From the NCBI GenBank assembly GCA_034440575.1, contig JAOTOL010001633.1:2327001-2391000 (forward strand): DNA of 64,000 nt, in the 5' to 3' direction. The first letter of the stretch is position 1. Each line of letters starts with the position of its first letter. Made by a program: the position numbers and the translations under genes. This DNA comes from Imbricaverruca yamaguchii. Lineage: Eukaryota > Arthropoda > Thecostraca > Neoverrucidae. The notes under the pieces were generated by a model that had not been told where the DNA came from, made no database searches, and saw only the letters and a list, made by a program, of their open reading frames with translations. Positions 1 through 9,981 of the stretch are shown piece by piece.

Positions 1-436
1 GAGAAGCATAGCAAGCAATGGAAGGAATAATTTAGCATGTTTTTATGTCAATGCCGAAGTGTTAGGAACAAATTGGGGAACTGCTGCTATTGTTGTCTGA
101 ACAGCTGATTTGGTGTGCATAACAGAGCATGGGTTAACGAAAGCATGTTTGGAGACAACTTGCAGAATTTGAATTGACAGGCTACAACATGCATGCCTAT
201 CAAAGAGAGGCAAGGATAGGAGGTGGCATTTCTTGTATGTTAGGCAAGTAATGAAATGTCATTCCATAGAGGATGGAGTACTAGTGCAGGAGTAGAATCT
301 TTGTGGTTAGATATAATTCTGAAGAATGGAACAAAATTTAGGATTGGGGCATTCTATAGACCTCCAGACCAGAATGAAAACACTGACAGGCTGATGCAGG
401 AAGAGATAAGTAGGAGAGTACAGGGAGAGAACTATT

Positions 437-690
437 TTGTTGGGGGATTTCAACATAGCAGGATTGGGAAACAAAACAATAGGTGTAAGCAAATCAGAAA
501 GATGTTTCATGGCTTGTTTTGAGGACAATTTCTTCTTTCAAATGATACACGAGCCTACAAGGGAAAATAAAATATTAGATCTAGTGCTTACTAATGAGGA
601 AAATTTTGTGCAAAATGTTAACGAGGAGAGACCTTTGGTAATAGTGATCACAACATTATACGCTTCTCATTATATGTTGGAAGGGTAGCA
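437..690 (+). pseudogene. LINE endonuclease domain fragment
   Basis: The frame holds a GDFN-type motif (residues 3-6: GDFN), then a spacer and ILDLVLTN, which are typical of the apurinic/apyrimidinic endonuclease domain of non-LTR retrotransposons. An SDHN-type motif, which carries the catalytic Asp-His, is readable at about 643-655 only in a shifted frame, which marks a frameshift. Upstream pieces of the same domain (about 60-430) lie in other frames. The fragment belongs to the same element as the downstream reverse transcriptase. Confidence 0.75.
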
Positions 691-1423
691 ACCAACAGAA
701 CATTGATTCCGAATTTTACAAAAGGGAATTACAGTGAGTTCAGGAGCTTCCTAAGTGAAATTAATTGGGAAGTCATATTGAATGGCTTAGATGCTTATGA
801 AATGTGGACAATGATAAAGATAAGCTATTTCAGGGTCAGGATAGGTTCATTCCCAGTAGGCAAATTAGATCAAACAGGGTTAGCACCCTTCGTGGCTGAC
901 TAGGGAAGTTAAGCAATTACTGGACTCAAAGAAACAAGCATTCAAGAAACTAAAAGATACTAACTCTGGGTTAAACCTAGAATCATATAGAATAGCTAGA
1001 AATAAAGTTAGGAGGTGTGTTAGAGCATCTAAAGACTTGCTGAAATCAACTTTGCTCGAGAATGTTCAGCAGGTAATGCTAAGAGATTCTTTAGCTTCTA
1101 TAAATTTAAGGCTAAAAGTGTAGTGTAGGACCACTGGAGGTAGATGGGGAAATAGTGGTTGATGATTGCGACATTGTGGAATCCCTAAGCAAGCAATTCT
1201 CATCAGTCTTCACTAAAGATAATTCTGGTACAATAGGAACATCTGTAGGCCATGCCATGGCAGGTGATATGCTGGAGGATCTTACAATAACTACGAAGCC
1301 GTGAGAAGCAGTTGCAGAATATAAAACCTAATAAAGCTTCCGGACCAGATGAAATATATGCTAGGATCTTAGTAGAGTGTGCTAAAGCTTTAGCACTCCC
1401 TAGGTATCATTTTCAGGCGATCT

Positions 1424-2335
1424 ATGGAGTATTCAGAAGTACCTGAAGATTGGAGAAATGCAAGTGTAGTACCAATTTTCAAAAAGGGAAATAGGAAGAG
1501 TGTAGGAAACTACAGGCCAGTCAGTTTGACCTCATTAGTTTGCAAAGTACTAGAAAAGCTGGTTAAACAGAATGTTCAGATTCATCTTGATAGGCACAAC
1601 CTTTTAAGGGATACTCAACATGGATTTCGATCTCAAAGGTCTTGTTTAACTAACCTATTGGAGTTCATTGAGTATGTTACCAAAGAAGTAGACAATGAAA
1701 GCAGGATGGATGTTGTGTACTTGGACTTTAGCAAAGCTTTTGATAAAGTTCCACATGGAAGGTTAATTCATCAATTACAACAACATGGGATTGTAGGAAA
1801 AGTTCTACATTGGATTGAAGCATGGTTGCAGGGAAGGAAACAAAGGGTAGTATTGAATGGATGTAAATCTGGTTGGAAAGATGTTCTGAGTGGAGTGCCA
1901 CAGGGCTCTGTTCTAGGGCCCCTCCTCTTTATCATCTTTGTGAACAACATTGAAGTAGGGCTGAGGAATAGAGTGTTCAAATTTGCTGATGACATCAAGC
2001 TGGTAGGAGTGGCTAACAGCAGAGATCAATCTAGTAATATTCAACTAGATTTGGACGACCTAAAAGAGTGGGCTGATCAATGGCAGATGACTTTCAACTA
2101 TGATAAGTGTAAGGTTATGCATATAGGGTCTGCAGGCGAGACATTCAGTTATAAAATGGGAGGGAGGGAACTGGATGTTATTGAAGAGGAAAGGGACTTA
2201 GGTGTGTTGGTCTCAAAAGACCTTAAAGCAGAAAAACAATGTATCTCAGCTAGAAATAGGGCACTCAGAATGCTGGGACTCATTAATAGAAGTGTGAAAT
2301 GTAAGAGCAGGGAAGTCATGAAAAGCTGTACTTAG
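1424..2335 (+). pseudogene. LINE reverse transcriptase domain
   Basis: An open stretch of 303 codons covers most of a non-LTR reverse transcriptase. Visible motifs in order are NYRPVSLTS near residue 29, QHGFRS near 65, YLDFSKAFDKVP near 99 (first catalytic Asp), GVPQGSVLGPLLF near 157, and FADDIKL near 188 (catalytic FADD box, the usual YADD with Phe). These are the standard conserved blocks of the fold. The N-terminal part continues upstream in another frame, and the C-terminal part continues after a frameshift near 2335. It is the best preserved part of the element and is no longer joined to a complete ORF. Confidence 0.9.
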
Positions 2336-2339
2336 CATA

Positions 2340-2790
2340 TGTGGGCCCCACTTGGAGTACTCTGCACAAGCATGGAGCCCCTACCTAGAAAAGGATATAG
2401 ATATGTTAGAAAGAGTCCAGCGCAAAGCCACTAGACTCGTCAGTGGATTAAGTAACTTAGAATATGGAGAAAGGCTTAATGCATTAGATATGTACTCACT
2501 CAAGTATAGGAGATTAAGGGGAGACATGATTGAAATGTACAAAATTGTTAGAGGGCTAGATCAGGTCAATTTGAATGATGCTCTGCAGTTTGGAGTATCC
2601 CATAGGGTCATCAATTCAGGTTAGACAAAATGAGGTGCAGGACAGTTAAACGACAACAGGTCTTCAGTCAAAGGGTTGTTGACCAATGGAATAGGCTGCC
2701 TGCTGATGCAGTGGGGAGTCCCTCATTGAATGTCTTTAAAAGTAGGGTGGATAAATTTTTTAGACAGGAAAATGTTGTTTTTGAATTCTA
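2340..2790 (+). pseudogene. LINE ORF2 C-terminal region, frameshifted
   Basis: Two frames together read a stretch with QAWSPYLEKDIDMLERVQRK, ERLNALDMYSLKYRRLRGD and, after a shift near 2625, a VVDQWNRLP motif. This conserved C-terminal region follows the reverse transcriptase in CR1-like and related LINEs. It lies directly downstream of the reverse transcriptase block and runs to a stop near 2790. The 3' UTR-like tail follows to about 3070. Confidence 0.8.
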
Positions 2791-3070
2791 ACTTGTGATG
2801 CATGGGATATTGAGTATTTTCACTAGCTATATAGGGTATAACATTATGCTAGTATTATGTTGTACTATGTGGGGTGTACCTGGCAGTGGATTTGGCAACT
2901 TCCTTTGCGATGTCATACTGATGAGATTGGCTGTGGTGGCACAGGTGGAGGGATTGCATGGGTTTGGAATTGATAGGTGTGAACATGTACTTTCTAATAT
3001 CTTCTAGACAGGCTTGACTCCAGATGGGCCCTTGTGGCCCTTATTAAGCCTTAACACTTTATGACTTTAT

Positions 3071-3921
3071 GACACAATGACAAACTACTGTTTGTAACAT
3101 ACAAACTACTGCTTTCCGGATATGTAGAGAGTAACATGCAAAGTGACATCAATCGCATGGCAGTCATTTGCATTTAGGACAACATTCCAGTTGACCATGT
3201 TTGGTTCCATTAGCCTGTCATGAACTTGACCTGACTTGACTTCGGCGACCTAACATGACTATTAAATTATACAGCATAACAATATTCATCAAACAAGTCG
3301 CTAGTGATGACATACGGGAAATATTTTGCCGTATGTCATCCCTTTTGCCAATATACGGGAAGCTAATCAGCGCCGATTTTTGTGGTCTGGTGCTGATAAT
3401 TTTTGTTTACTTTAACGGTCCCTACGTTTAACAATTGTCGGCCGATTTCCGTTTTCCTTTCTCTACGCAATGCGACGGTCATTTCTAAGCAGGTACGTAA
3501 AAATGGCGTATATCGGCCGGTACAATATAGAGTTATGTACGACAAATCAGAGGGGTGGGCGGATTTCGCCATCCCTGTCCAGGGCGTGAGTTAGCCCGTC
3601 ATGAACTTGACCTGTCTTGACCTCGGTGACCTGACATGACTTTGAAACAACATAGCATAACAATATACATCAAACAAGTCGCTAGTGTTGCCAAGAACAC
3701 TTGTTTTTTTTTCTGGCGCTGAGACGCTACTTCAACATCCCCAAACTCGAAAACATTTCGGAAGATTTTCTTTCTTCTTACTTTAAGCAACGTGCCGGTC
3801 ATGTCTAAACAGGTACACAAACTATGGCGTACATCGGGCGGTAAGATCTGGAGTTATTTGTGAAAAACCGGAGGGGTGGGCGGATTTCGCTCCCCCCCCC
3901 CCCCTCAAGGGCGCGTGTTAA
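3071..3921 (-). mobile_element. TTAA-ended non-autonomous DNA element, copy 1, with duplicated end unit
   Basis: This stretch matches the copies at 15551-16890, 39421-40403, 36597-37165 and 55228-56095. Part B is truncated (3071-3212) and is followed by two head-to-tail copies of part A (3213-3594 and 3595-3921). Both internal junctions read TTAG where intact copies have TTAA. The right end is GCGCGTGTTAA, the reverse of the TTAACACGCGC terminus. TTAA target sites are known for piggyBac and Kolobok superfamilies. No transposase lies inside, so the superfamily is not settled. The first A unit contains a 12-bp perfect inverted repeat (3306-3317 with 3329-3340) that other copies lack. Confidence 0.65.
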
Positions 3922-3929
3922 GGCACGTC

Positions 3930-5430
3930 AAGCCGTGTTCCCGTCGTTGGACGTACCCGAACCAATGGCATGTGGCTGATTTACGAGACCCAGTCTGTCC
4001 CGGAACTGCCGTTGTATTTTCTTCTTCCATTCTTTCACACGCATCTTGTTTTCTTCGCGAGACACCGCCTACACTTTGGCCTCCAGGCGGTAAACAAATT
4101 GGAGAAGGCACTCAAAACATGGAACCCAGGCATGCATAATTGAGGCACCGATCTGGCAAGCACCTTCACTGGCAGGTCGAGCCGCGGTAGCAGACAGGCC
4201 ATTCATCTGACGAGGTGTGCACCTACAGATGGTGCATGCTAAGCTGCTGCCGGTGTTGGTCAGAGCGTTCAGCACCTTGCTGTCAATCATGGTGGGTTGA
4301 ATATTGTACGCCACTCTGAGACTGGTACCGCCTATTGCGGTGAAGTAGGTCGACCTCAGTAGATGTATCTCGGATTCAACACCACCTCGTTCTTTCCGGG
4401 AGGCCTCTGCTGTCTCGCGCTTGTACTGGATCCGCAACGGCCGGCAGAAGCGGGCTGAAGACGGCGTTTGGTTGGTCCATACGCACATGCCACCCACCGT
4501 CAGTTGCAACGGCACCAGAGTAGTACAGAACAGATGCTGTTCCTCAGCTTCATCGCCGTCTCTCATCTGCTTGTATGCAGGTTATCCTGTGACCCCGGTA
4601 AATCCCCATTTGACGCGAAGCACGACCGAAGTCTAGATGCTGGATGACGTCGACGGCTGGTCGGCAGGTGAAGCTGAGTCGGTATGGGCACCAGACAGCA
4701 GACATGCCACCAGCCGCTGCGTCGTATGATCCAGGAGAGCATTCACAGTCACCTCAGCTGACGTCCCGGTGAATTGTATGCTGCTGACTACCGGATTGCA
4801 CTCTACCTTGGCCTCACGTACCTTTTCATAGGCGGGCAGGATGTCTGTCTTCGTCGCATCATTCGTCACTCAGCGGACCTTACGGTAGCCGTGCACAGAC
4901 AAGTCAGCACATTACCAGCGCCGGTCTCCGGACACGCACTCGGTTTGGCTCACTTTATAGCTTCTGAGAGCCTGGTGGATCCTGCTGGGCCGATTCGGTG
5001 ATTCGGCTTGTCGCAGCACGAAGGCCGTGCCCTTCATGCCCTCAGCACGAGCAAGTTTCCTGGCAGCCTCCACGAGCTGCTGAGAACTGTGCTGTTGAGC
5101 AGCTCTTCAGGACACCCGAGCTGAGAACGGGCGTTGAGCTGGTCGAAGATTCTAGCCGGTCGCCCTCGCGCTCCCTCTACGGCCACGTCAGCAAGGAGGG
5201 TCTTGGCTTCCTCGTCACTCAATACGTGGTCACCACGCTTCAGGGACACGGGGAGCACCTCGTCTCCAGAAATATAAGTGGCAAACTGACTTCTGAATTG
5301 GTCCTGGTTTTGCTTACACTTAGACCACTTCCCTTTAAAATTATTGGCCATCAAATATGTCGCCTTTTTCCATGTTCACAGTCGACGACTCACTCGGAAG
5401 ATAGTACTGAGGGATTTTCTCCATGACGAA
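3930..5430 (-). pseudogene. Decayed transposase-like coding region
   Basis: On the minus strand a chain of fragments (5354-5034, then about 5030-4633, then 4620-4069, then about 4110-3930) reads like one protein broken by stops and shifts. Notable are LPAYEKVREAKVECNP, a TSAEVTVNALLDHTTQRL segment, RFCRPLRIQYKRETAE, then DSKVLNALTNT, a CTICRCTP motif (Cys-x2-Cys-x-Cys) and a HAWVPCFECLLQFVYRLE segment. From memory this resembles a family of uncharacterised, repeat-associated transposase-like proteins common in cnidarian and arthropod genomes, which has a Cys motif of this sort followed by a HAW-type motif. I cannot name the superfamily with certainty. It sits directly outside the right end of the TTAA element at 3921 and stops before another TTAA end at 5493. 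Confidence 0.5.
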
Positions 5431-5492
5431 CTGTAAACTATAATTAGACGCATGAGCATAATAGGCCCCATACCCAAACGCTTTTGCACTGG

Positions 5493-6290
5493 TTAACCCG
5501 CGCCGTCTCGGGGGTGTTCAGCCGCCCCCCCCCCCCCTCTCAGGTTTTTCACGGATAGTGGAAGAATGGAGCGCGGCAGCGCGCCAAAATTTGGCATACC
5601 CTTTTCAACATGAATTTGGGATGTTGTGCCAAATTTTTAAGTCAGGTCGTCTCGGGTCAACGATTTAGTCAAGATCAAGTGAAGTGACCTCCAAAAAAGT
5701 TCAGCCAGTCGTCACGCTTTAACGGATACACATATTTTAATGAAACTTTTAGCGTTCGCTTATCTATGGGGACACAACAAAGCGCACTAGAGTATTTTTT
5801 CTTCTGTTTTTGATAACTTATTAGTTTTGTATATTTGCCCATTAGGGTTAAAATAGAAGATTCTGGCAAAAGTAAGCATTTTGTATTGGTGCAAGTTGAC
5901 TTCAAACAACGTTTTTTTTCTATGGTCCGCTCTACCCATTAGAGAAAGGAAATTAATGAAAACTAGAGAACTCCAAATTTTAAAACTTAAAAAAGAAAGG
6001 TTTTTGGCCGCCCAACAACTGTATGGCAGTGTTCCATTTCGCTTTCCTTTTCCGATTCCAATATTGTTCTTCAAATCTTCCCCAAAATGAACTCCCCAGA
6101 GCCGAAAACATGATGTAAGTCGTGAAAACCTATGCCCCCTAGTGACGTCACCTTGGAATAATTTGGGATGCCTTCCGATGACACCTCTTTCGTTCTCGTG
6201 CGACGCTTAGTTTGGAGATTATGGAGGTGTCCCTATCAACTACCCCCGAGACGGGCGAGAGGATATAACCGGAATGATGGGGAGGGTTAA
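5493..6290. mobile_element. Second TTAA-ended element (candidate MITE, about 0.8 kb)
   Basis: The left edge begins TTAACCCGCGCCGTCTCGGG and the right edge ends GGGAGGGTTAA. The 17-bp block CGCGCCGTCTCGGGGGT near the left edge (5499-5515) is found inverted as ACCCCCGAGACGGGCG at 6242-6257, 33 bp inside the right edge. The inner left sequence (C run, then CTCTCAGGTTTTTCACGGAT) resembles the ends of the other TTAA family here, so the two may be related. There is no convincing reading frame inside. The inverted blocks are not at the same distance from the ends, so the boundaries are tentative. Confidence 0.45.
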
Positions 6291-6702
6291 CGCATTGAGA
6301 ATGCTTTCAGCTGTCATTTCGTGTCTCACTTTCCGATGTTTTTAGAATGCATCTTACTTTTGCCAGTCGTCAAACTTCGACATGTGTGCACATATGCACA
6401 TTTTTCACCCGTAATGTTGTCCATGTTCATGGCCGTGTTACTATATCAAATCTTGTGAAAATGTTCATGAGAACTTCATGGTGTGCTTCAAGAATTTGCT
6501 GTTGCAATGGCACCACAAATATGACATTAGAAAATTACCAAATTAATTGTTTGTAAATGCATTTCTGGCCACTTATTCCTTGAATTGTCATCACATTGTA
6601 CACTGGCAAGAAGTACAAGCAATTTCATCCACAGTGAATACATGCGTCGTTAATTAGATTTCAAGTTGTGCATGTTGTCATGACACATCAATGGTGTTTC
6701 AG
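6291..6702. other. Non-coding stretch before a candidate exon
   Basis: AT-balanced sequence with no tandem array and no recognisable reading frame. It ends in GGTGTTTCAG, a plausible splice acceptor, so part of it may be an intron. Confidence 0.4.
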
Positions 6703-7575
6703 GGTAATCCGAAATCGAACACTGCTTCTGCCAGCTACAAACAACTAGACTCAAGCACGCACAGTGTCGACCAGGTGGTGACCTCCGCAACCGCCGCGAC
6801 ACCTTCCGGCAACAATGCGAACCAGTCGGTAAAAGGTGGCGCTGTTATCAGTACAACGCCGTCCCCAGCGCGCCGGGTGGCGCCAGCCACCACCCTCAGA
6901 CCACCCGTCACGCGCGCGGCATTTCAAATACACGAGGTCGTCTACTTGAAGCCCCCGAAGGGAGTGAGGTCGGCTGTGGGCGCCGGTGAGGTTCCGCCGG
7001 TGGCTGCTGGTTGCGACACCGCCAGCACGGCGGGTCCGGCCGGACCGGCTCCGACTATCCCGGCAGTTGCTGGTCGGGACACCACTAGGACGGCGGGTCC
7101 GACCGGACCGGCTCCGACCAGCCCGGCGGTCGGAACCCCCGCTCCAGCCGTCACCGAGGCCTCTCCGGAGAAGAGCGTGGCGGTCGAGATCGCGCGGAAG
7201 CGAGACGATGCCCTATTCAGAGACTTCTCGCTGGCGTTGAAGGCAGTCGTCTCAGACGCCGGAAAGGGAGCGGCCTCCGTTCTCCAGTTCCTCTTCCCGC
7301 TCCTTGAGCACAGCCAGGCCAGCCAAGCGAACGTTCGCAAGCGTTCAGGAGTGCCGACCGCCTCTCCGAGTCGCGCCGCCTCGCGTCCCAACTCGACGTC
7401 GGACAGCACCCTCGACGCCACTCTGTCGCCGAACGCCGAGACACCCGCCAGCACTCCAACCGCCGCACCGGCCGCGCACCCAGCCCTGCAGAGCCAGGCC
7501 GCTGCCCACACCTCGCCCTCATCAGAGGGCTGGCGACCCTTCGACTTCCGCGGTCTCCGCTTTAAACGGGTATAA
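6703..7575 (+). CDS. Candidate 3'-terminal coding exon, Ala/Pro/Thr-rich protein, function unknown
   Basis: The frame is open for about 290 codons to a TAA at 7573-7575. I start it at 6703, after the acceptor-like TTTCAG, because the upstream ATG (6691) would lie in the intron side. The composition changes sharply here to GC-rich with third-position bias, unlike the AT-rich flanks. Residues about 103-146 contain two imperfect copies of a 21-22 residue Ala/Gly/Pro/Thr unit (both with AGPxGPAP). A predicted helical segment of 44 residues (DDALFRDFSLALKAVV at its start) is bracketed by RKR on both sides, like a peptide framed by dibasic cleavage sites. The C-terminus is basic (GLRFKRV). No family is recognised, and the 5' exons and any signal peptide would lie upstream. 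A poly(A) signal candidate AATAAA is at 8421-8426. Confidence 0.5.
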   Translation, partial: GNPKSNTASASYKQLDSSTHSVDQVVTSATAATPSGNNANQSVKGGAVISTTPSPARRVAPATTLRPPVTRAAFQIHEVVYLKPPKGVRSAVGAGEVPPVAAGCDTASTAGPAGPAPTIPAVAGRDTTRTAGPTGPAPTSPAVGTPAPAVTEASPEKSVAVEIARKRDDALFRDFSLALKAVVSDAGKGAASVLQFLFPLLEHSQASQANVRKRSGVPTASPSRAASRPNSTSDSTLDATLSPNAETPASTPTAAPAAHPALQSQAAAHTSPSSEGWRPFDFRGLRFKRV

Positions 7576-7613
7576 CGGCAAATATCCCGAGGTCTCCGCT
7601 TTAAACGGGTATA
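7552..7613 (+). repeat. 23-bp exact direct repeat spanning the stop codon
   Basis: The block starting GGTCTCCGCTTTAAACGGG occurs at 7552-7574 and again at 7591-7613, 39 bp apart. The first copy encodes the last residues of the candidate exon and runs into its TAA. The second copy lies just outside the frame. Confidence 0.9.
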
Positions 7614-8720
7614 GCGAAGTGAAATTTAACGTCGGATCAACAGGAATGCATGTACTAAATTGTACTACAGCATTAAATAGGACTACATTGTTACCTTGTG
7701 TCCATCGGGTGGGTATACCTCACCCCCAAGTGGCTCGTCGTGACCACTGAGGAACTGCGTCATGTAGTGTGCTGCTGTTTTGGCATGGCTGATGCTGATC
7801 CTTCATTGCTTTTCGGTACGGGAAAAATACAGGTTGCGATGCTGGTTTTGGCTATCGGTAGCGAAGTGAGATTTTACTGTGGAGCATTTGGTTTCGGAGA
7901 CAGTCAGGTGGAGACGAGAATAGCCTCAAAGTTTGCCACAAGCGGAAAAATGCACCAATGAGATGCCAGGTTATGTAAAGGTTGATTTGATAGAAACAGA
8001 CCTGAGCGATTGATTACACGAGTGCAGAGAGAATACATTTTAGGACTTTTTTTTTACTGTTACTATTGCTACTAATAATGATAATAAGATGAATATGAAT
8101 AGCAATGCATAGTGATAATGTAAGATAATAGTGAATATTATGATATTGCTAATAATAAGAGGACGAATAATTATACAGCAATACTAATAATACCATTGAT
8201 ATTACACCTAATAGTTATATCCACCAAGTTACCTCAAAAGTACGGACTTACTTTTTTCATGTTGTTGCATGGATGCCTGCTTACTGATACTGATTTTTTG
8301 TTCATGAAGCTTTATGTAGCCTTGAACTAAAGTATAGGACATAAATGGTGCATACATTAAGCTATCAGCTTGGAGGCGGTTGTAGGCGCACGGTACAGAA
8401 AAGAAAATATAATTACGTCAAATAAAAACGTTCGGTCATCTGCCTGATTAAACAGCAACACAACATGAGCTTAGTTAACTTCAAGTAGGTCTTTTGATCA
8501 GATTAGCCTGGATGCACTCATAGCCATGTGGACTTCTGTCGGGAATCCTCATGACCGACGACAGTTGAATCACTTGCTTCTGTCTGAAGACTTCACGGAT
8601 AGCCTCAGCGTCGTAATCCGCGCCGTCCGTTGCCAGATGCACTTCGTCGCTGCCAATGGTAACAAGACATTTATCAATCAAAGTGTGAGAAGAGAGACTG
8701 GATCAGACCGTCAATCACCG
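7614..8720. other. Candidate 3' UTR and intergenic sequence
   Basis: Follows the candidate exon. An AT-rich low-complexity patch of AATA/ATGA trinucleotide type lies at 8040-8210. AATAAA at 8421-8426 is the first consensus poly(A) signal after the exon. No gene is recognised. Confidence 0.4.
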
Positions 8721-9205
8721 CCGCGGAGCGTAGATGTCCTGTATGCCGCGAACTGCAGATGTCCTTTATGACGCGGAGTGTAGATGTCCTGTATGCCGCG
8801 AACTGCAGATGTCCTTTATGACGCGGAGTGTAGATGTCCTGTATGCCGCGAACTGCAGATGTCCTTTATGACGCGGAGTGTAGATGTCTTTATACCGCGT
8901 AGTGTAGATGCCCTTTATACCACGTACTGTAGATGTCCTTCATACCGCGCAGTGTAGATGTCCTTCATGTCGCGGAGTGCAGATGTTCTGTATGCCGCGT
9001 AGTGTAGATGTCCTTTATACCGCAAAATGTAGATGTCCTTTATACCGCGGAGTGTAGATGCCATTTATGCCGCAGGTTATAGATGACTTTTATGCCGCTT
9101 TATGCCCCGGAGTTTAGATGTCCCTTATGCCGCGGGTTGTGGATGTCCTTTGTGCCGCGGAGCGTAGATGTCCTTTACGCCACGGAGTGTAGATGCCCTA
9201 TATGA
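8721..9205 (+). repeat. 25-bp minisatellite, about 19 copies
   Basis: The unit AGATGTCCTTTATGCCGCGG plus five variable bases recurs every 25 bp. In the left third, two unit types alternate (a GTATGCCGCGAACTGC type and a TTATGACGCGGAGTGT type), giving a 50-bp higher-order unit repeated about three times. The copies to the right are more diverged. Confidence 0.9.
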
Positions 9206-9690
9206 CGACTGCGGTGTAAGATTGAGACAGACTCACGTGGATTCGCACAAGGGAATATGCCCTTTGCCATCCAATCCTCATCTAAGATCGGTAAACGATA
9301 CTGTAAAGAGTGAGATGTCAACAGCAATAGCCGATGTTCAGACCACCAGCATTCCATGGGTCCACAATTTTCGAAATGCTTCATCAAGATAGCAACTTGC
9401 CATTGGACGAAAACAATAAAATTCGAAGACCGCTATCAGATGCCGCAGCGGATTGATGATTGGTGGTCTACATTGTTATTAAGTGCAGCAAAAATGCCAA
9501 CAACCATGTAATGCCGCTGTTATATTCTTCTACCACTCATCTATCTACGGATTACGTTCACTTCTAAGCTTCCTCATAGGCGTATCTGGTCTTATTGAAG
9601 GCATATACTATAGGTAGCCGTTGAACTCAATTTATTTAATAGATGCTGCTACATAAAGACATAAAAAAATAAGGCAACTAATAGCCAAAA
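9206..9690. other. Unique sequence, no gene seen
   Basis: Ordinary complexity, with no tandem structure and no reading frame that I can support. Confidence 0.4.
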
Positions 9691-9950
9691 GGGCCCCCCG
9701 TTGCCCCCTCTCAAACAAACCCCCCCCCCCCCAAAAACTATAAACCCCCCCCCCCTAAAATTTAAAAAAAAAACCTTTTAAAAAATTTTTTTTTTTAAAA
9801 AATTTAAAATTTTTTACTAACAATTTTTTTGTGGTGGTCTCCCCCCCCCCTACTTATTAAGAAAAATTTTTCCCCTTTTTTATTTTATTTTTTTTTTTTT
9901 TTTTTTAATTAAAACATAAAATTAAAATTTTAATAAAAAAAAAAAACAAC

Positions 9951-9981
<31 letters not shown>

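Larger units (their letters stand above)
1..3070 (+). mobile_element. CR1/Jockey-type non-LTR retrotransposon (LINE), decayed, 5' end cut by window edge
   Basis: Read in several plus-strand frames, this stretch gives an apurinic-type endonuclease piece, a linker, a reverse transcriptase and a C-terminal tail in the order usual for ORF2 of CR1/Jockey LINEs. Frame changes fall near 430, 650, 900, 1110, 1300, 1420, 2335 and 2625, so the copy is dead. The 3' end (about 3054-3069) shows two copies of an 8-bp TTTATGAC-type unit. Short 3' tail repeats of this kind are known for CR1 elements and differ from the poly(A) tail of L1. The next bases (from about 3071) already match a TTAA-ended DNA element, so the junction of the two elements is near 3070. 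The clade call rests on motif style, not on a tree. Confidence 0.85.
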
